NCBI GenBank assembly: GCA_027488855.1
Contig: JAIYAV010000418.1
Location: forward strand, 1-44,668
Length of the DNA stretch: 44,668 nucleotides
Direction of reading: 5' to 3'
Origin: Saprospiraceae bacterium
Lineage (GTDB): Bacteria; Bacteroidota; Bacteroidia; Chitinophagales; Saprospiraceae
Shown here: piece after piece, positions 8,790-17,974 of the stretch
Layout of the letters: every line of letters starts with the position of its first letter
Position numbering within the stretch: the stretch's first letter is position 1
Notes under the pieces: model-generated
Told to the model about the DNA's origin: nothing
The model's database searches: none
Seen by the model: the letters and a program-made list of their open reading frames with translations, nothing else
Program-made: the position numbers and the translations under genes

Positions 8790-9599
8790 TCAGGAATTGA
8801 AGGAATTATAGAACTCTTTGAGGTCTCTTTTACAACGAACAAGCTGTTGTCGAATCGCTTCAGCAGTTTTACCCAATTGAACTGCAATTTCATGACTCCT
8901 GAAGCCTTTTGCAGCCAATTGCAGCACTTTAATGCACTTTGCATTGGTTTTTCCAAAGGCGTCCAAGATAAGTCTAAGTGAAGGCTTTTCTATTTCTTCC
9001 ATTGCTGAATCGATCATTAGCCGAGATTCTGGGGATAACGCGTCCAAGGGAACATAATGAATTTTAGCAGAGGCAGCTCTGGCGATGTCGGAACACGCAT
9101 GGATGAGCGCTTTTTTGAAATAAGCAACCAAACCTAATTCAAGAGAGAATTGTGGTTCTAACCATTTTTGTATACATTTGGCGTATGCTAAATTGAATGC
9201 GTCGTTGAACTCTTCCTCAGTTCTAATTAAGCCCTGTATTTCTAGATCAGATCCAAATACCTGGAATCTTTTCCTTAGGTAGTTAAGTGTTTCATTTTTT
9301 AGCGTAGCCCGGTCAGATTTTAAAAATTCAAGTAAGTATTTATCCCAGAAAATTGCAAAAGAATCAATTGCAGAAGTCGGAAAAACTGGTGCTGTTTTTT
9401 GATTTACCAAACTAGATTTCCATTCTGCAAATGCGATATCGAAGGTTGTCCACCCTTTCGGAGCATTAGCATGGTAGCCAAAGTTTAATTTTAATAATTC
9501 TTGTGAAGATAAATTTAAGATAGATAGTAAATCTTCACGGATTTCTTCCTCAAGTTTAAAAGTATTCCAAGCTTGCTCTAGAGAGTGTTTAATTGCCAT
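8790..9599 (-). CDS. ECF-like RNA polymerase sigma factor
   Basis: A 269-residue cytoplasmic protein. The C-terminal about 60 residues are a sigma region-4-like helix-turn-helix (VLQLAAKGFRSHEIAVQLG, then AEAIRQQLVRCKRDL). The centre (FNLAYAKCIQKWL, YFKKALIHACSDIARA) fits region 2. The N-terminal about 90 residues are longer than in a typical ECF factor (about 180 residues in total) and unrecognised. It is the first gene of a two-gene operon with the membrane protein downstream and is divergent from the T9SS-exported gene at 9696, a plausible regulon member. A LuxR-type regulator is a less likely alternative. Confidence 0.75.
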   Translation of the reverse strand: MAIKHSLEQAWNTFKLEEEIREDLLSILNLSSQELLKLNFGYHANAPKGWTTFDIAFAEWKSSLVNQKTAPVFPTSAIDSFAIFWDKYLLEFLKSDRATLKNETLNYLRKRFQVFGSDLEIQGLIRTEEEFNDAFNLAYAKCIQKWLEPQFSLELGLVAYFKKALIHACSDIARAASAKIHYVPLDALSPESRLMIDSAMEEIEKPSLRLILDAFGKTNAKCIKVLQLAAKGFRSHEIAVQLGKTAEAIRQQLVRCKRDLKEFYNSFNS

Positions 9600-9695
9600 A
9601 GATCATTTTGGTGTTAAACATACATGCAATGTAATGAAAGGGAGCATGACCTCAATATTTTTACATTTATTTTTTAACTATTAAATATAAATTTT

Positions 9696-11555
9696 ATGTC
9701 GAAGCTGATTTTTAGTACCCTTCTTTGGGGTGTAATATCGCTGAGCTTGCCTTTTTATGGAAAGGCTCAAAGCGTTAAATTTGACAAAAGAACCGTTTAT
9801 CAGATTGCTTTAGACGATATTTCTAAACATGAGCGTCTAATAAAAGGGGTGCAACAAAGAGATAAAGATGATGAGAACATTCCTACACTGCGCAACGCAA
9901 GTGAGCTGAATTTATCTAACTCCAAAGAAGCAGAGTCCGAAATACATGCGGCCATCAACCCTCGGGATTCGAATAATATCGTCGTTGCTTCGATGCAATA
10001 CTCTGAAGATCAGGTGATCCCTTTTCTGGGAAATTCTAACCTAAAGATCGTTATTTACTACACCAAAGATGGAGGAAAATCCTGGAAAAAAAGCAACTAC
10101 AATCCCCTACAACTACCCCTTCTAACCCTTCCAGCAGGAGGAGGCGACCCCGTGCTTGCATTTGACCATGAGGGTCGAGTCTATTTGTCCACATTGGTGA
10201 TATACGCCCAAATCATTGGCCTATCAACCAACGCAGAATTAAACTATGCTGTTTCATCCGACGGAGGAGCAAACTGGGTTTCAAAAGGAAACATAGAAGC
10301 ATTGAAGGTTTCCCTTACAGATTTTAAGATTGTAGACAAAGAGTGGATAGCCTCTGATCAATTTTCGACCAATCATCGTGGCAATTTATACTGTGCGTTC
10401 ACCGAGGTCAATGCTACGGACACTACTTACGATGTTTTCGTTCGGAGAAAACTCGCAACCATCGACACCTTTGAAAGAGTCCGCATTCCCATTACCAAAA
10501 GTGAATTTGCATTTGCTCAGTTTGTAACCATTGATGTGGGGAGAAACGGAACCGTTCATCTATTGTTTGCTGGAGCCAAACCTGAAGATGAAGTATTGTC
10601 TTTATTTTACTGCAACTCAACTGATGGTGGCAAAACATTTTCCAAACCTCAAAAAACAGTTGAGGTTGTAGTCCCCTGTTTTCCAAAAATAGAAGGTGTT
10701 GAATGCAGTGTGCCAGGTTTTTTGACTGAACGCCTCTACCCCTGTCCCAGCATTACTGTGGACAAATCAACCAGCCCTAGCGGGGGGAGTTTGTACATAA
10801 CCTGGAATGGCTTGGACATTTATCAACAAAAAAGCCAAACAGGCATGGATGTATTCATAATTAGGTCAGGCGATGGAGGTAAAACCTGGACTGCTCCTAA
10901 AAAATTGAATAGTGACAAACTCAACGGAATAGAACAGTTTCAGCCAAGCTGCTACGTCAACGATAAAGGCAGGTGTATCGTATCTTGGTATGACCGTAGA
11001 GAAAGTTCCAAAAATGAAGAAGGCAGGTATTACTTCACTCATTCCTGTGACGGAGGCAACAGTTTTATACCAGAGATAGCTGTCAGTTCTCAAAGTATGA
11101 ACTTTGTTCAAGCCGGAAAAACAAACAGTGGTTTTGGCGTAGGTGAATACACTCAAGTTGTTGCCACGGGTAGTAGTGCTTTTCCCTTTTGGGCCGATGG
11201 CCGGAGCAATAATGGAAATTTAGAAATCATGTCTGGTCGGATTGCTCTGGCATGTAATCAAACAGTAAGCATAGATGAAATTCAGAATCTCCATAACGAT
11301 CTAAGTGTCCGCAGTTTATTTCCTAACCCCGTCAAAGAAAGTGTTCAAATTGATCTAGATGCTATTGGAGATGGTTCTTTAACTGTGAGATGTATCAGTA
11401 TTGATGGGCGATTATTATTCGAACAGCAGCATTTTCTTCGCAATGGAAATCAAGAAATCAAAGTAGACGTATCTAGCCTCTCATCCGGAAGCTATTGGTT
11501 AAACTTATATTTTAAAAATTCTAGGCTAGCAAGGTTAATCGTTAAGGGAGAGTAA
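9696..11555 (+). CDS. Secreted Asp-box (BNR/sialidase-fold) protein with T9SS sorting domain
   Basis: 619 residues with an N-terminal signal peptide (ending KAQ). At least five Asp-box motifs of the S-x-D-G-G-x-T/S-W/F type are visible (TKDGGKSW, SSDGGANW, STDGGKTF, SGDGGKTW, SCDGGNSF), indicating a six-bladed beta-propeller as in sialidases. The C-terminal about 85 residues are a type A T9SS sorting domain (RSLFPNPVKESVQIDL, then SLSSGSYWLNL), so it is exported across the outer membrane and anchored or released. Sialidase catalytic Arg residues cannot be assigned, so enzyme activity is unproven. Divergent from the sigma-factor operon. Confidence 0.88.
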   Translation: MSKLIFSTLLWGVISLSLPFYGKAQSVKFDKRTVYQIALDDISKHERLIKGVQQRDKDDENIPTLRNASELNLSNSKEAESEIHAAINPRDSNNIVVASMQYSEDQVIPFLGNSNLKIVIYYTKDGGKSWKKSNYNPLQLPLLTLPAGGGDPVLAFDHEGRVYLSTLVIYAQIIGLSTNAELNYAVSSDGGANWVSKGNIEALKVSLTDFKIVDKEWIASDQFSTNHRGNLYCAFTEVNATDTTYDVFVRRKLATIDTFERVRIPITKSEFAFAQFVTIDVGRNGTVHLLFAGAKPEDEVLSLFYCNSTDGGKTFSKPQKTVEVVVPCFPKIEGVECSVPGFLTERLYPCPSITVDKSTSPSGGSLYITWNGLDIYQQKSQTGMDVFIIRSGDGGKTWTAPKKLNSDKLNGIEQFQPSCYVNDKGRCIVSWYDRRESSKNEEGRYYFTHSCDGGNSFIPEIAVSSQSMNFVQAGKTNSGFGVGEYTQVVATGSSAFPFWADGRSNNGNLEIMSGRIALACNQTVSIDEIQNLHNDLSVRSLFPNPVKESVQIDLDAIGDGSLTVRCISIDGRLLFEQQHFLRNGNQEIKVDVSSLSSGSYWLNLYFKNSRLARLIVKGE

Positions 11556-11710
11556 GAAACGGAAATGAAATAAAGTAAATAAGTTGATTCAGCTATTTTT
11601 TGATTTAGCTAGGCACTACGAAGGCGCATAGCAAGCCTACGCAACTGACGAGTAACGCAGCAAAATCAAAAAAGAGTCAGTCAGGAGTTTACTTTATTTC
11701 ATTTCCGTTC
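11556..11710. repeat. 155-bp palindromic element at convergent junction
   Basis: The outer arms (11556-11579 and 11688-11710) are near-perfect complements built on GAAATGAAATAAAGTAAA. Inner arms ATTTTTTGATTT and AAATCAAAAAAG continue the stem around a structured loop of about 55 nt. It begins right after the stop of the T9SS gene and ends at the 3' end of the converging SET gene, so it probably terminates both transcripts. Confidence 0.75.
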
Positions 11711-11711
11711 C

Positions 11712-12107
11712 TCAGGGTTTCCCCCCCTCCTCAAACCACACCGGATCCTGAACCTCCGGATCCCCATTGTAGTTCACCGTAATCTCCTCCCCTACTTCAA
11801 TGTCCCGAATGCTCCAAATTTCAATAATGGCATTGTCGGGGTCGCACCAATAGCGGGCGTTGGACTCGCGGGAATGGTTGTACAATGAGCCGAAACCCAG
11901 CGCGATCGCACATTCATCGTCGTTTTCACCCCACAAAAAATAATAATCGTGCAGGAAAGTTTTGTGGATGACCGGCAGGTCTTCCTTTGGACAGGCAATG
12001 ACCGGACAAATTTCAATCAAAGAATCAGCCGAGATTGGTTCAGTGGAAAAAACTCCACGCCCACCCAATTCACTGGGCCCAAAATAGATAGAAGGAATAC
12101 GTTGCAT
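11712..12107 (-). CDS. SET-domain protein
   Basis: 131 residues from the ATG at 12107 (MQRIPSIYFGPSELGGRGVF). The longer upstream frame runs into a simple-repeat palindrome and is rejected. SET motifs are present: GGRGVFSTEPI at the start, GFGSLYNHSRESNARY (the NHS motif of the AdoMet pocket) and EEITVNYNGDP with the catalytic-type Tyr. Single-domain bacterial SET proteins of this size are protein-lysine methyltransferase-like; the substrate is unknown. The post-SET cysteines are absent. Confidence 0.88.
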   Translation of the reverse strand: MQRIPSIYFGPSELGGRGVFSTEPISADSLIEICPVIACPKEDLPVIHKTFLHDYYFLWGENDDECAIALGFGSLYNHSRESNARYWCDPDNAIIEIWSIRDIEVGEEITVNYNGDPEVQDPVWFEEGGKP

Positions 12108-12117
12108 AAGTACAAAG

Positions 12118-12260
12118 ATAGAGATGAAAGATGAGATATGAAAGATGAAAGATGACAACAAAGCCGGAAACCATAGGCTTACCCGCTTTCCTCTTTCATC
12201 TTTCATCTTTCCTCTTTCATCTTTCCTCTTTCATCTCTCCTCTCTCATCTTTCATCTCTA
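12118..12260. repeat. Palindrome with tandem GATGAAA-type arms
   Basis: The left arm (12118-12155) consists of repeated GATGAAA/AGATGAAAG units; the right arm (12190-12260) holds the complementary CTTTCATC units in more copies. The loop is about 34 nt. It lies between two genes in tandem on the minus strand, immediately after the stop of the lipoprotein gene and before the SET start. The unequal number of units suggests slippage. Confidence 0.7.
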
Positions 12261-12629
12261 TTACAGTTTTTCTATACTCGCAATCTCAATCTCCTCCATC
12301 TTCGTCTTTTTATTCCAGCCACATTGCACCTCGCGCTGATTTCCGGTGAGGCGATAGCGGATTTTGACTTTGACCTGGGAAATACCAAACACGGGTTCTG
12401 CTTGCAGAATGAGGGCATCCACTTTGGGCTGACTAGCTTTGTCGGCTACAAATTGGCCCCATTCGTCGTCCAGGTCTACCCCAAAATGCCAATCACAACC
12501 GTCAACGGGCAGTTGATTCTGGAGGATGGCCTCATTTTCGGTATAAGCTTCCAGTTTGGCCGTGGCATCATCGGTGGTACAATGTTGCAATCCAATCGTT
12601 ACGAGTATAAAAAATAGGAGCTTGCGCAT
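12261..12629 (-). CDS. Small lipoprotein, unknown function
   Basis: 122 residues with a lipoprotein signal (LFFILVTIGLQHC, Cys17). The mature part is about 105 residues and ends in a beta-rich segment (VKVKIRYRLTGNQREVQCGW). I do not recognise a family. It is followed on the same strand by the SET gene, separated by the palindrome at 12118-12260. Confidence 0.75.
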   Translation of the reverse strand: MRKLLFFILVTIGLQHCTTDDATAKLEAYTENEAILQNQLPVDGCDWHFGVDLDDEWGQFVADKASQPKVDALILQAEPVFGISQVKVKIRYRLTGNQREVQCGWNKKTKMEEIEIASIEKL

Positions 12630-12694
12630 GATTTTTGTTTTTCAGTTAGACGTGTTTCCAACTTATTCCGTTGGCTGCATTTTTGTTTTGCAGT

Positions 12695-12847
12695 TTGTAT
12701 GGAAAAATCATCCAAAGCAGCTCGGAAACGGTTTTGCCACAGCAAATCCTGAAAATGACAGTGCAGGCTGCCGCACCAGGCACCTACCTCGTGCAGGTGT
12801 TGCGCACCGATGGAAAGCTGGCGGTCAAAAAATGGGTGAAAAATTAA
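12695..12847 (+). pseudogene. Remnant of a T9SS C-terminal sorting domain
   Basis: A 50-codon open stretch reads LYGKIIQSSSETVLPQQ, then APGTYLVQVLRTDGKLAVKK, and ends with TAA. This is the last half of a type A T9SS sorting domain (the G-K-I and PGTYLVQV hallmarks). No start codon or passenger domain precedes it; the upstream frame soon loses sorting-domain character. It looks like the surviving 3' end of a deleted exported-protein gene. Confidence 0.65.
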
Positions 12848-12857
12848 AACAAATGGA

Positions 12858-12900
12858 TGTGAAGTGCGGGGCTGTCGCTGCGGTAGCCCCACACTTCACA
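12858..12900. terminator. Hairpin between T9SS remnant and symporter gene
   Basis: TGTGAAGTGCGGGGCT (12858-12873) pairs with AGCCCCACACTTCACA (12885-12900), one mismatch. It sits at a convergent junction and is followed by CACTCA repeats. Its loop and right arm contain GTCGCTGCGGTAGCCC, which recurs as the reverse complement in the hairpin at 25056-25137. Confidence 0.6.
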
Positions 12901-12925
12901 CTCACACTCACACACAAACCCATTC

Positions 12926-14851
12926 TTACCAATCGGTTAGCCTGTTCCACCAGGTGCGTTTCATCACCACAAACACCACCACCAATAGCGCCAGCACGAT
13001 CCCCAGCCCCGTCCACTTGTTCAGGATCAGGTACATCGGCAGCAGCATGAGCAGCAATTGCCCGGTGATGCCCAGGAACAAATTGAGCATGTTCACCCCA
13101 AAGTTTTTATTCCCCTCAAAAGTGGGATCTTCCGCCACCGCCAGCGCATGGATCGGTTTCCAAAAACCCCAGGGCCGCACCGTTTTGTAAAAACTCAACA
13201 GCGTATCCTGATTGGTCGCCGGCGCCGCATAAGTCCCCAGGATGCAGGCGATGAACTGGATGACGATAAACACCGGGAAAAAGTACAACATCCTCGTCCC
13301 ATCAAAATAGTTGGTAATCCCACTCACCGACAAGGCTGGCGGAATGGCGCTGGCCACAATCCCTGCCAACATCCCATAAAAATACCCCGTCGCATTGAAG
13401 CGCCACCAGTACCATTTCAACACGTTCGCACACACAAACCCACCGTAAAGCCCGGCGGTGATGATGTTGAAAATCATGTTCACATCCTTGATGAACAAAC
13501 CCAGGCCAATCCCAAAAATCACCATCACCACCCCACTCAGGTAACTCATGGTGATGATCTGCTTGCGCTCAGCTTGGGGATTGACAAATTTGAGGTAAAT
13601 ATCATTCACCAAATAAGCCTGACCCGCGTTCAGAGTGCCACTGAAATTGCTCATAAACGCGCCAAGAAAACCCGCTAAGACCAAACCAATCAAACCCACT
13701 GGTAGGTATTTGCTGATCACCGCAGGCATGATGCTTTCAAAATTGATGATGCCCTCGCCCAGGCGGGTGAGGTTCAATTGTTCAAAGTACAAGATGCCCA
13801 GCACACAAAAACCCATGGTCATAAAATACCGAATGGGCATCAGGATCACCGAAATGAAGCCACTCATCTTGGCTGCTTCCTCAGGGCTGCGCGTACTCAG
13901 GATTTTTTGGCAATCGTAATTGGGCGCAGGGCCTGCCAAACTTTTCATGATCCCGCTGATCAACATCATGCTAACTACAGCCGAAAAGAGTTGATAGCCG
14001 TCCTTTTCCATTTTGATCCGCGCATCGTTGAGCATATTGGACCAATCCAGGCCCAAATGGGTGCCGAAAAACGGAGAATCCCAGCCCCCGGGCACTTTGC
14101 TCAGAATGTCCACATCCGATTGCGCCAAATGGGTCATCGCAATTACCCCCACAAACAGGGAGCAAACGATCATCACCATGTACTTGATTACGTCAGCCAG
14201 TACAATCCCGTGCATGCCCCCCACAATGCTGTAAAACATGGCGACCAGCGAAATGACCACCCCGTAAAACTGCGCAGTATAGTGCTTCGAAGCTTGTAAG
14301 GCGTTCACATACTCGGGGGTACCCAGGCCATAGGCCCCTTCACCTGCGCTCAGGAAAGGCAGCACATCGCGCACCCGCTCGTAGGGCAGGAAGATTTGTA
14401 AAAACTCGCCTACCCCCACAAAGGCGTAGGCCATGTACCCGATGCACAAAATGAGGGCAAAAAAGACCACCACCAGATGGCTTTGGCGCACGCCCTTATC
14501 GTTGAGGCCAAAGCGGGTACCCAGCCATTCGGCCCCGGTGGTCGCATTGCTGCGCCTCAACCAGCGACTCAGGAATACCATCAAAAAGATTTGGTTGAAT
14601 ACCGGCCACATCCAGGGGATGAACACACTTTTGAAGCCGTACAAAAAGGCCATACTCACCAGCAGCATGGTGCCGCTGATGTCGAACATATCGCTGGCGT
14701 CACTCAAACCCAGCATGTACCAAGGCAGGGTTTTGCCACCCATCAGGTAGGCGTCCTTGCTTTTTTTGGCCTGGTTGCGCATGTACAAACCCAGCGCGAT
14801 CATTAACGCGAAATAGGCGGCAATGATCAGGAGATCAAGCGTAGAGAGCAT
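12926..14851 (-). CDS. Sodium:solute symporter (SSS family)
   Basis: 641 residues with about 14 hydrophobic segments. The N-terminus (LDLLIIAAYFALMIALGLYM, then GGKTLPWYMLGLSDASDMFD) is the signature of SSS transporters, as is TGAEWLGTRFG. It imports a small solute with Na+. It is divergent from a GH1 beta-glucosidase gene with 120 bp between the starts, which suggests a sugar or glycoside substrate (inference). It is somewhat longer than typical SglT proteins because of C-terminal extra helices. Confidence 0.9.
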   Translation of the reverse strand: MLSTLDLLIIAAYFALMIALGLYMRNQAKKSKDAYLMGGKTLPWYMLGLSDASDMFDISGTMLLVSMAFLYGFKSVFIPWMWPVFNQIFLMVFLSRWLRRSNATTGAEWLGTRFGLNDKGVRQSHLVVVFFALILCIGYMAYAFVGVGEFLQIFLPYERVRDVLPFLSAGEGAYGLGTPEYVNALQASKHYTAQFYGVVISLVAMFYSIVGGMHGIVLADVIKYMVMIVCSLFVGVIAMTHLAQSDVDILSKVPGGWDSPFFGTHLGLDWSNMLNDARIKMEKDGYQLFSAVVSMMLISGIMKSLAGPAPNYDCQKILSTRSPEEAAKMSGFISVILMPIRYFMTMGFCVLGILYFEQLNLTRLGEGIINFESIMPAVISKYLPVGLIGLVLAGFLGAFMSNFSGTLNAGQAYLVNDIYLKFVNPQAERKQIITMSYLSGVVMVIFGIGLGLFIKDVNMIFNIITAGLYGGFVCANVLKWYWWRFNATGYFYGMLAGIVASAIPPALSVSGITNYFDGTRMLYFFPVFIVIQFIACILGTYAAPATNQDTLLSFYKTVRPWGFWKPIHALAVAEDPTFEGNKNFGVNMLNLFLGITGQLLLMLLPMYLILNKWTGLGIVLALLVVVFVVMKRTWWNRLTDW

Positions 14852-14971
14852 GAAAAAGATGTTTTTTTTGTTGTGATCGAAAAAACTTTTACAAAAAACT
14901 TAAGCTTAAAGTACATGAAATATGGGACTAAGGAACGAAAAAAAAATAACTTGACCCAAATTTTTAAGATC

Positions 14972-16360
14972 ATGACAAAAAACAAAAGCTTCCCCGAAAA
15001 TTTCCTGTGGGGCAGCGCTACCTCGGCCTACCAGATTGAAGGGGGCCATTTGAGCGATGGAAAAGGCCCCTCCATTTGGGACGTCTTTTGTATGATACCG
15101 GGCAAAGTCCACCAGGGCGACACCGGCAATACCGCCTGCGACCACTACCACCGTTTCCGCGAAGATGTGGCCCTGATGAAACAACTTGGCATCAAAGCCT
15201 ACCGATTCTCCATCTCCTGGCCCCGGGTGCTACCTGCTGGGCGCGGTGCCGCCAATCAAGCCGGGATCGATTTTTACAATGCCCTCATCGACGAGCTATT
15301 GCAAGCGGGCATCGAACCCTGGATCACCCTCTACCATTGGGATTTACCCGCCGCTCTGGAATTTGAATTGCACGGTTGGCTAGGTGAAGGCATTGCTGAT
15401 GCTTTTGCGGAATACGCCGACTTGTGCTTCAAAAACTTCGGCGACCGGGTCAAAAACTGGATCACCATCAACGAAGCCTGGGTGGTAGCCATTCTGGGGT
15501 ACGGCCACGGCGTTTTTGCACCCGGCATTCAATCGCCCGACCTACCCTATCTGGCTGGCCACAACTTGCTCAAGGCCCACGCCAAAGCAGTGCAGGTTTA
15601 CCGCCAAAACTACCAGCCCCAACAAGGTGGCAAAATTGGCATCACCAACAATTGTGATTGGCGCGAACCACTCAGCGACAGCCCAGCGGATCGGGCCGCT
15701 GCTGAACGAGCCCTCGAGTTTTTCCTGGCCTGGTTTGCCGATCCGATTTACAAAGGGGATTACCCGGCAGTGATGCGGGAGCGCTTGGGAGATCGTTTGC
15801 CTAGTTTTACACCCGCAGAAAAGGAACTGATCCAGGGCTCCTCCGATTTTTTTGGCCTCAATCACTACACCACCATGTATGCGTCAGATGCGAGTGAAAC
15901 CACCGAAGCAGGTAGTGTATACGGCAACGGCGGCCTCAGCGCCGATCAGGATGTGAACCTCAGCGTATCCCCCGATTGGGCGCTGACCGACATGCAATGG
16001 GCGATCGTGCCCTGGGGTTGCAGCAAACTCCTGCAATGGATCGCGGCGCGTTACGACAATCCGCCGATTTACATCACCGAAAATGGTTGTGCTTTTGATG
16101 ATCAATTGCGGGATGGGAAAGTGGCAGACGTGGAGCGGATCGCCTTTTTTGAGGGCTACCTGGGCGCGATCCAAGAGGCGATTGCCAGTGGAGTAAAGGT
16201 AGAAGGCTACTTCATCTGGTCGCTGCTGGACAATTTTGAATGGGCTTCGGGGTATTCTAAAAAATTCGGGATTACGTACGTGGAGGAGGAGACTTTGCGG
16301 CGGGTGTCGAAGGCTTCGGCGGAGTGGTACGCGGGGGTAATCGCGGGGAATGGTTGGTGA
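14972..16360 (+). CDS. Beta-glucosidase, glycoside hydrolase family 1
   Basis: 462 residues from the ATG at 14972 (MTKNKSFPENFLWG), where the family's N-terminal FLWGSATSAYQIEG motif begins; the longer frame adds a basic, non-homologous stretch. The acid/base Glu168 is in TINEAW and the nucleophile Glu370 in YITENG. The retaining GH1 fold is complete (family about 450 residues). No signal peptide, so the enzyme is cytoplasmic and would act on imported disaccharides or aryl-glycosides. It is divergently paired with the SSS transporter. Confidence 0.95.
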   Translation: MTKNKSFPENFLWGSATSAYQIEGGHLSDGKGPSIWDVFCMIPGKVHQGDTGNTACDHYHRFREDVALMKQLGIKAYRFSISWPRVLPAGRGAANQAGIDFYNALIDELLQAGIEPWITLYHWDLPAALEFELHGWLGEGIADAFAEYADLCFKNFGDRVKNWITINEAWVVAILGYGHGVFAPGIQSPDLPYLAGHNLLKAHAKAVQVYRQNYQPQQGGKIGITNNCDWREPLSDSPADRAAAERALEFFLAWFADPIYKGDYPAVMRERLGDRLPSFTPAEKELIQGSSDFFGLNHYTTMYASDASETTEAGSVYGNGGLSADQDVNLSVSPDWALTDMQWAIVPWGCSKLLQWIAARYDNPPIYITENGCAFDDQLRDGKVADVERIAFFEGYLGAIQEAIASGVKVEGYFIWSLLDNFEWASGYSKKFGITYVEEETLRRVSKASAEWYAGVIAGNGW

Positions 16361-16375
16361 TACCTCCCTAAGGGG

Positions 16376-16468
16376 TACTAAGGTGCCTTAGGTGGTTCAA
16401 TTAAAATGGCCCTGCGGGCCGTACTTTTTGTTTTTGAACCACCTTAGACACCTTAGGGCACCTTAGTA
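16376..16468. repeat. CTAAGGTG-type palindrome with GGCCC loop hairpin (copy 1)
   Basis: The arms are made of 9-10-nt CTAAGGTG units ending in GGTGGTTCAA, with one unit more in the right arm. The loop contains the inner hairpin GGCCC-TGC-GGGCC. It lies between the converging GH1 and EVE genes. See copies at 18929, 20546 and 35552. Confidence 0.8.
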
Positions 16469-16578
16469 TTTTGCGCCTTCGGCGCTTAGGCCAAAGCGAC
16501 AACAATAGGAGAACGGATGACACGGATTTGGGCGGATTAAAACGGATTTTCTTTCGCCTACGGCAAAAGTCTTATTCA

Positions 16579-16986
16579 CTACTCCTCACTCATTGCCAGG
16601 ATTTTTTCGAACTCTGCTTCCGCCACTGGCATCACCGACAAACGGCTCAGTTTAATCAAACCAATATTCGCCAACTCCGGCGTAGCCTTGATTTCTTTCA
16701 AAGTCACTCCCCGCTTCAAACGCCGCACCGGGATCACCTCCACCACCGACCAATCACCCGATTCCGCCGTAGGATCGGGGTAATGTTCCTTCGCCACCTG
16801 GCAAATACCTACTACTTCCAGACCAATGTTGCTGTGGTAAAACAAAACCTGATCACCTTCCTGCATGGCCCGTAGGTTGTTGCGGGCAGCGTAATTGCGC
16901 ACACCATCCCACATGCCGCGGCCGGTGCGTTCTAGTTCATCGTAGCTGTAAGCGTCGGGTTCGGATTTGACGAGCCAGTAGTTCAT
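16579..16986 (-). CDS. EVE-domain protein
   Basis: 135 residues from the ATG at 16986, giving the family N-terminus MNYWLVKSEPDAYSYDEL. The rest of the EVE fold is evident: WDGVRNYAARNNLRAMQEGD, VLFYHSN, and the C-terminal LIKLSRLSVMPV. EVE domains (THYN1-like, PUA-like fold) bind modified bases such as 5-methylcytosine derivatives. The upstream 19 residues in frame lack homology and are rejected. A repeat-rich spacer (16469-16578) lies downstream. Confidence 0.93.
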   Translation of the reverse strand: MNYWLVKSEPDAYSYDELERTGRGMWDGVRNYAARNNLRAMQEGDQVLFYHSNIGLEVVGICQVAKEHYPDPTAESGDWSVVEVIPVRRLKRGVTLKEIKATPELANIGLIKLSRLSVMPVAEAEFEKILAMSEE

Positions 16987-17119
16987 ACTGATATTTTTGC
17001 CGCAAGTTAGGAAAGAATTTGGCAAGAAAACCTGTAAATTCATTTGATCCTAATTGCTGTGATACTTGTTGATGTGTTTAAATTCTACCTACCTTTACCC
17101 CGCACTCATACACCCTACA

Positions 17120-17974
17120 ATGAACGAATTCTTCCGCACTCACTTCGGCCTGGTTATCACCTTTCTCGGCATTTTGTTGGCCACTTCCATCGTGGCCTAC
17201 ATCATGGATCGCATCTCCAAACGGTTCATCGAAAAAGCCATCAAACTCATCAAAGGTGACCCGATCAATTACCATTTTTTGCGGCATTTTTTGTCGGGAG
17301 TGATTTATGTGATCGGCATTAGTTGGGCCATTTCTTCGGTGCCTAGCTTAAAAGCGATCGCCACTTCATTGTTAGGAGCGGCGGGGATTTTGGCGGTCGC
17401 GATTGGTTTGGCGTCGCAAAACGCTTTGTCGAATATCATAAGTGGCATTTTTATTGTTATTTTCAAACCATTCAGCATCAATGACCGACTGCGTTTGCGC
17501 GACAACAAGCTCAGTGGTTTTGTGGAAGACATCACGCTGCGGCACACCATCATCCGGGATTTTGAAAACCGCCGCATCATCATTCCCAACTCGGTGATCA
17601 ATCAGGAAATCATCATCAATGCCGATTTTGCGGACGATAAAATCTGTACCTTTTTTGAAATTACAGTGGATGTCAAATCGGACATCGATTTGGTCAAAAG
17701 TATCCTATTTGATGAAGCGATAAAGCATCCGCTACGCTGTGACAATCGCACTCCCGAAGACATTGAAAAAGGCAAACCAGAAATACTGGTTCGGGTGATT
17801 CGGATCGATGAATATGGCATTCGGTTGCGTACCTGGGTTTGGGCCAAAAACTCTGGCGATTCATTCATCATCTCCTGTGACCTGTTTGAATCCGTAAAAA
17901 AACGTTTTGATCAAGCCGAGATCCGTATGCCTCAAGTACCACAAATCAAGGCTTCAAATGCCGAAGAGGTGTAA
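17120..17974 (+). CDS. MscS-family mechanosensitive ion channel
   Basis: 284 residues from the ATG at 17120 (MNEFFRTHFGLVITFLG). Three N-terminal membrane helices are followed by the pore-lining segment LLGAAGILAVAIGLASQNALSN, then the beta domain (VIFKPFSINDRLRL, RIIIPNSVI) and a C-terminal alpha-beta domain. It releases solutes during hypo-osmotic shock at the inner membrane. Divergent from the EVE gene by 133 bp. Confidence 0.93.
   Translation: MNEFFRTHFGLVITFLGILLATSIVAYIMDRISKRFIEKAIKLIKGDPINYHFLRHFLSGVIYVIGISWAISSVPSLKAIATSLLGAAGILAVAIGLASQNALSNIISGIFIVIFKPFSINDRLRLRDNKLSGFVEDITLRHTIIRDFENRRIIIPNSVINQEIIINADFADDKICTFFEITVDVKSDIDLVKSILFDEAIKHPLRCDNRTPEDIEKGKPEILVRVIRIDEYGIRLRTWVWAKNSGDSFIISCDLFESVKKRFDQAEIRMPQVPQIKASNAEEV

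Noticed and set aside
12556-13050. 164-codon ORF on the plus strand
   Set aside because: It covers the lipoprotein's antisense, the sorting-tail remnant in a wrong frame, and the symporter's 3' end; no coherent protein.
13058-14806. Several plus-strand ORFs
   Set aside because: His/Pro/Arg-rich shadows opposite the high-GC symporter gene.
15542-15865. Minus-strand ORFs inside the GH1 gene
   Set aside because: Antisense shadows of a gene with intact catalytic motifs.
16469-16578. Short repeats GCGCCTTCGGCGC and GGATGACACGGATTTGGG-type words before the EVE gene
   Set aside because: Low-complexity dispersed words with no clear boundaries or function; not called as a separate feature.
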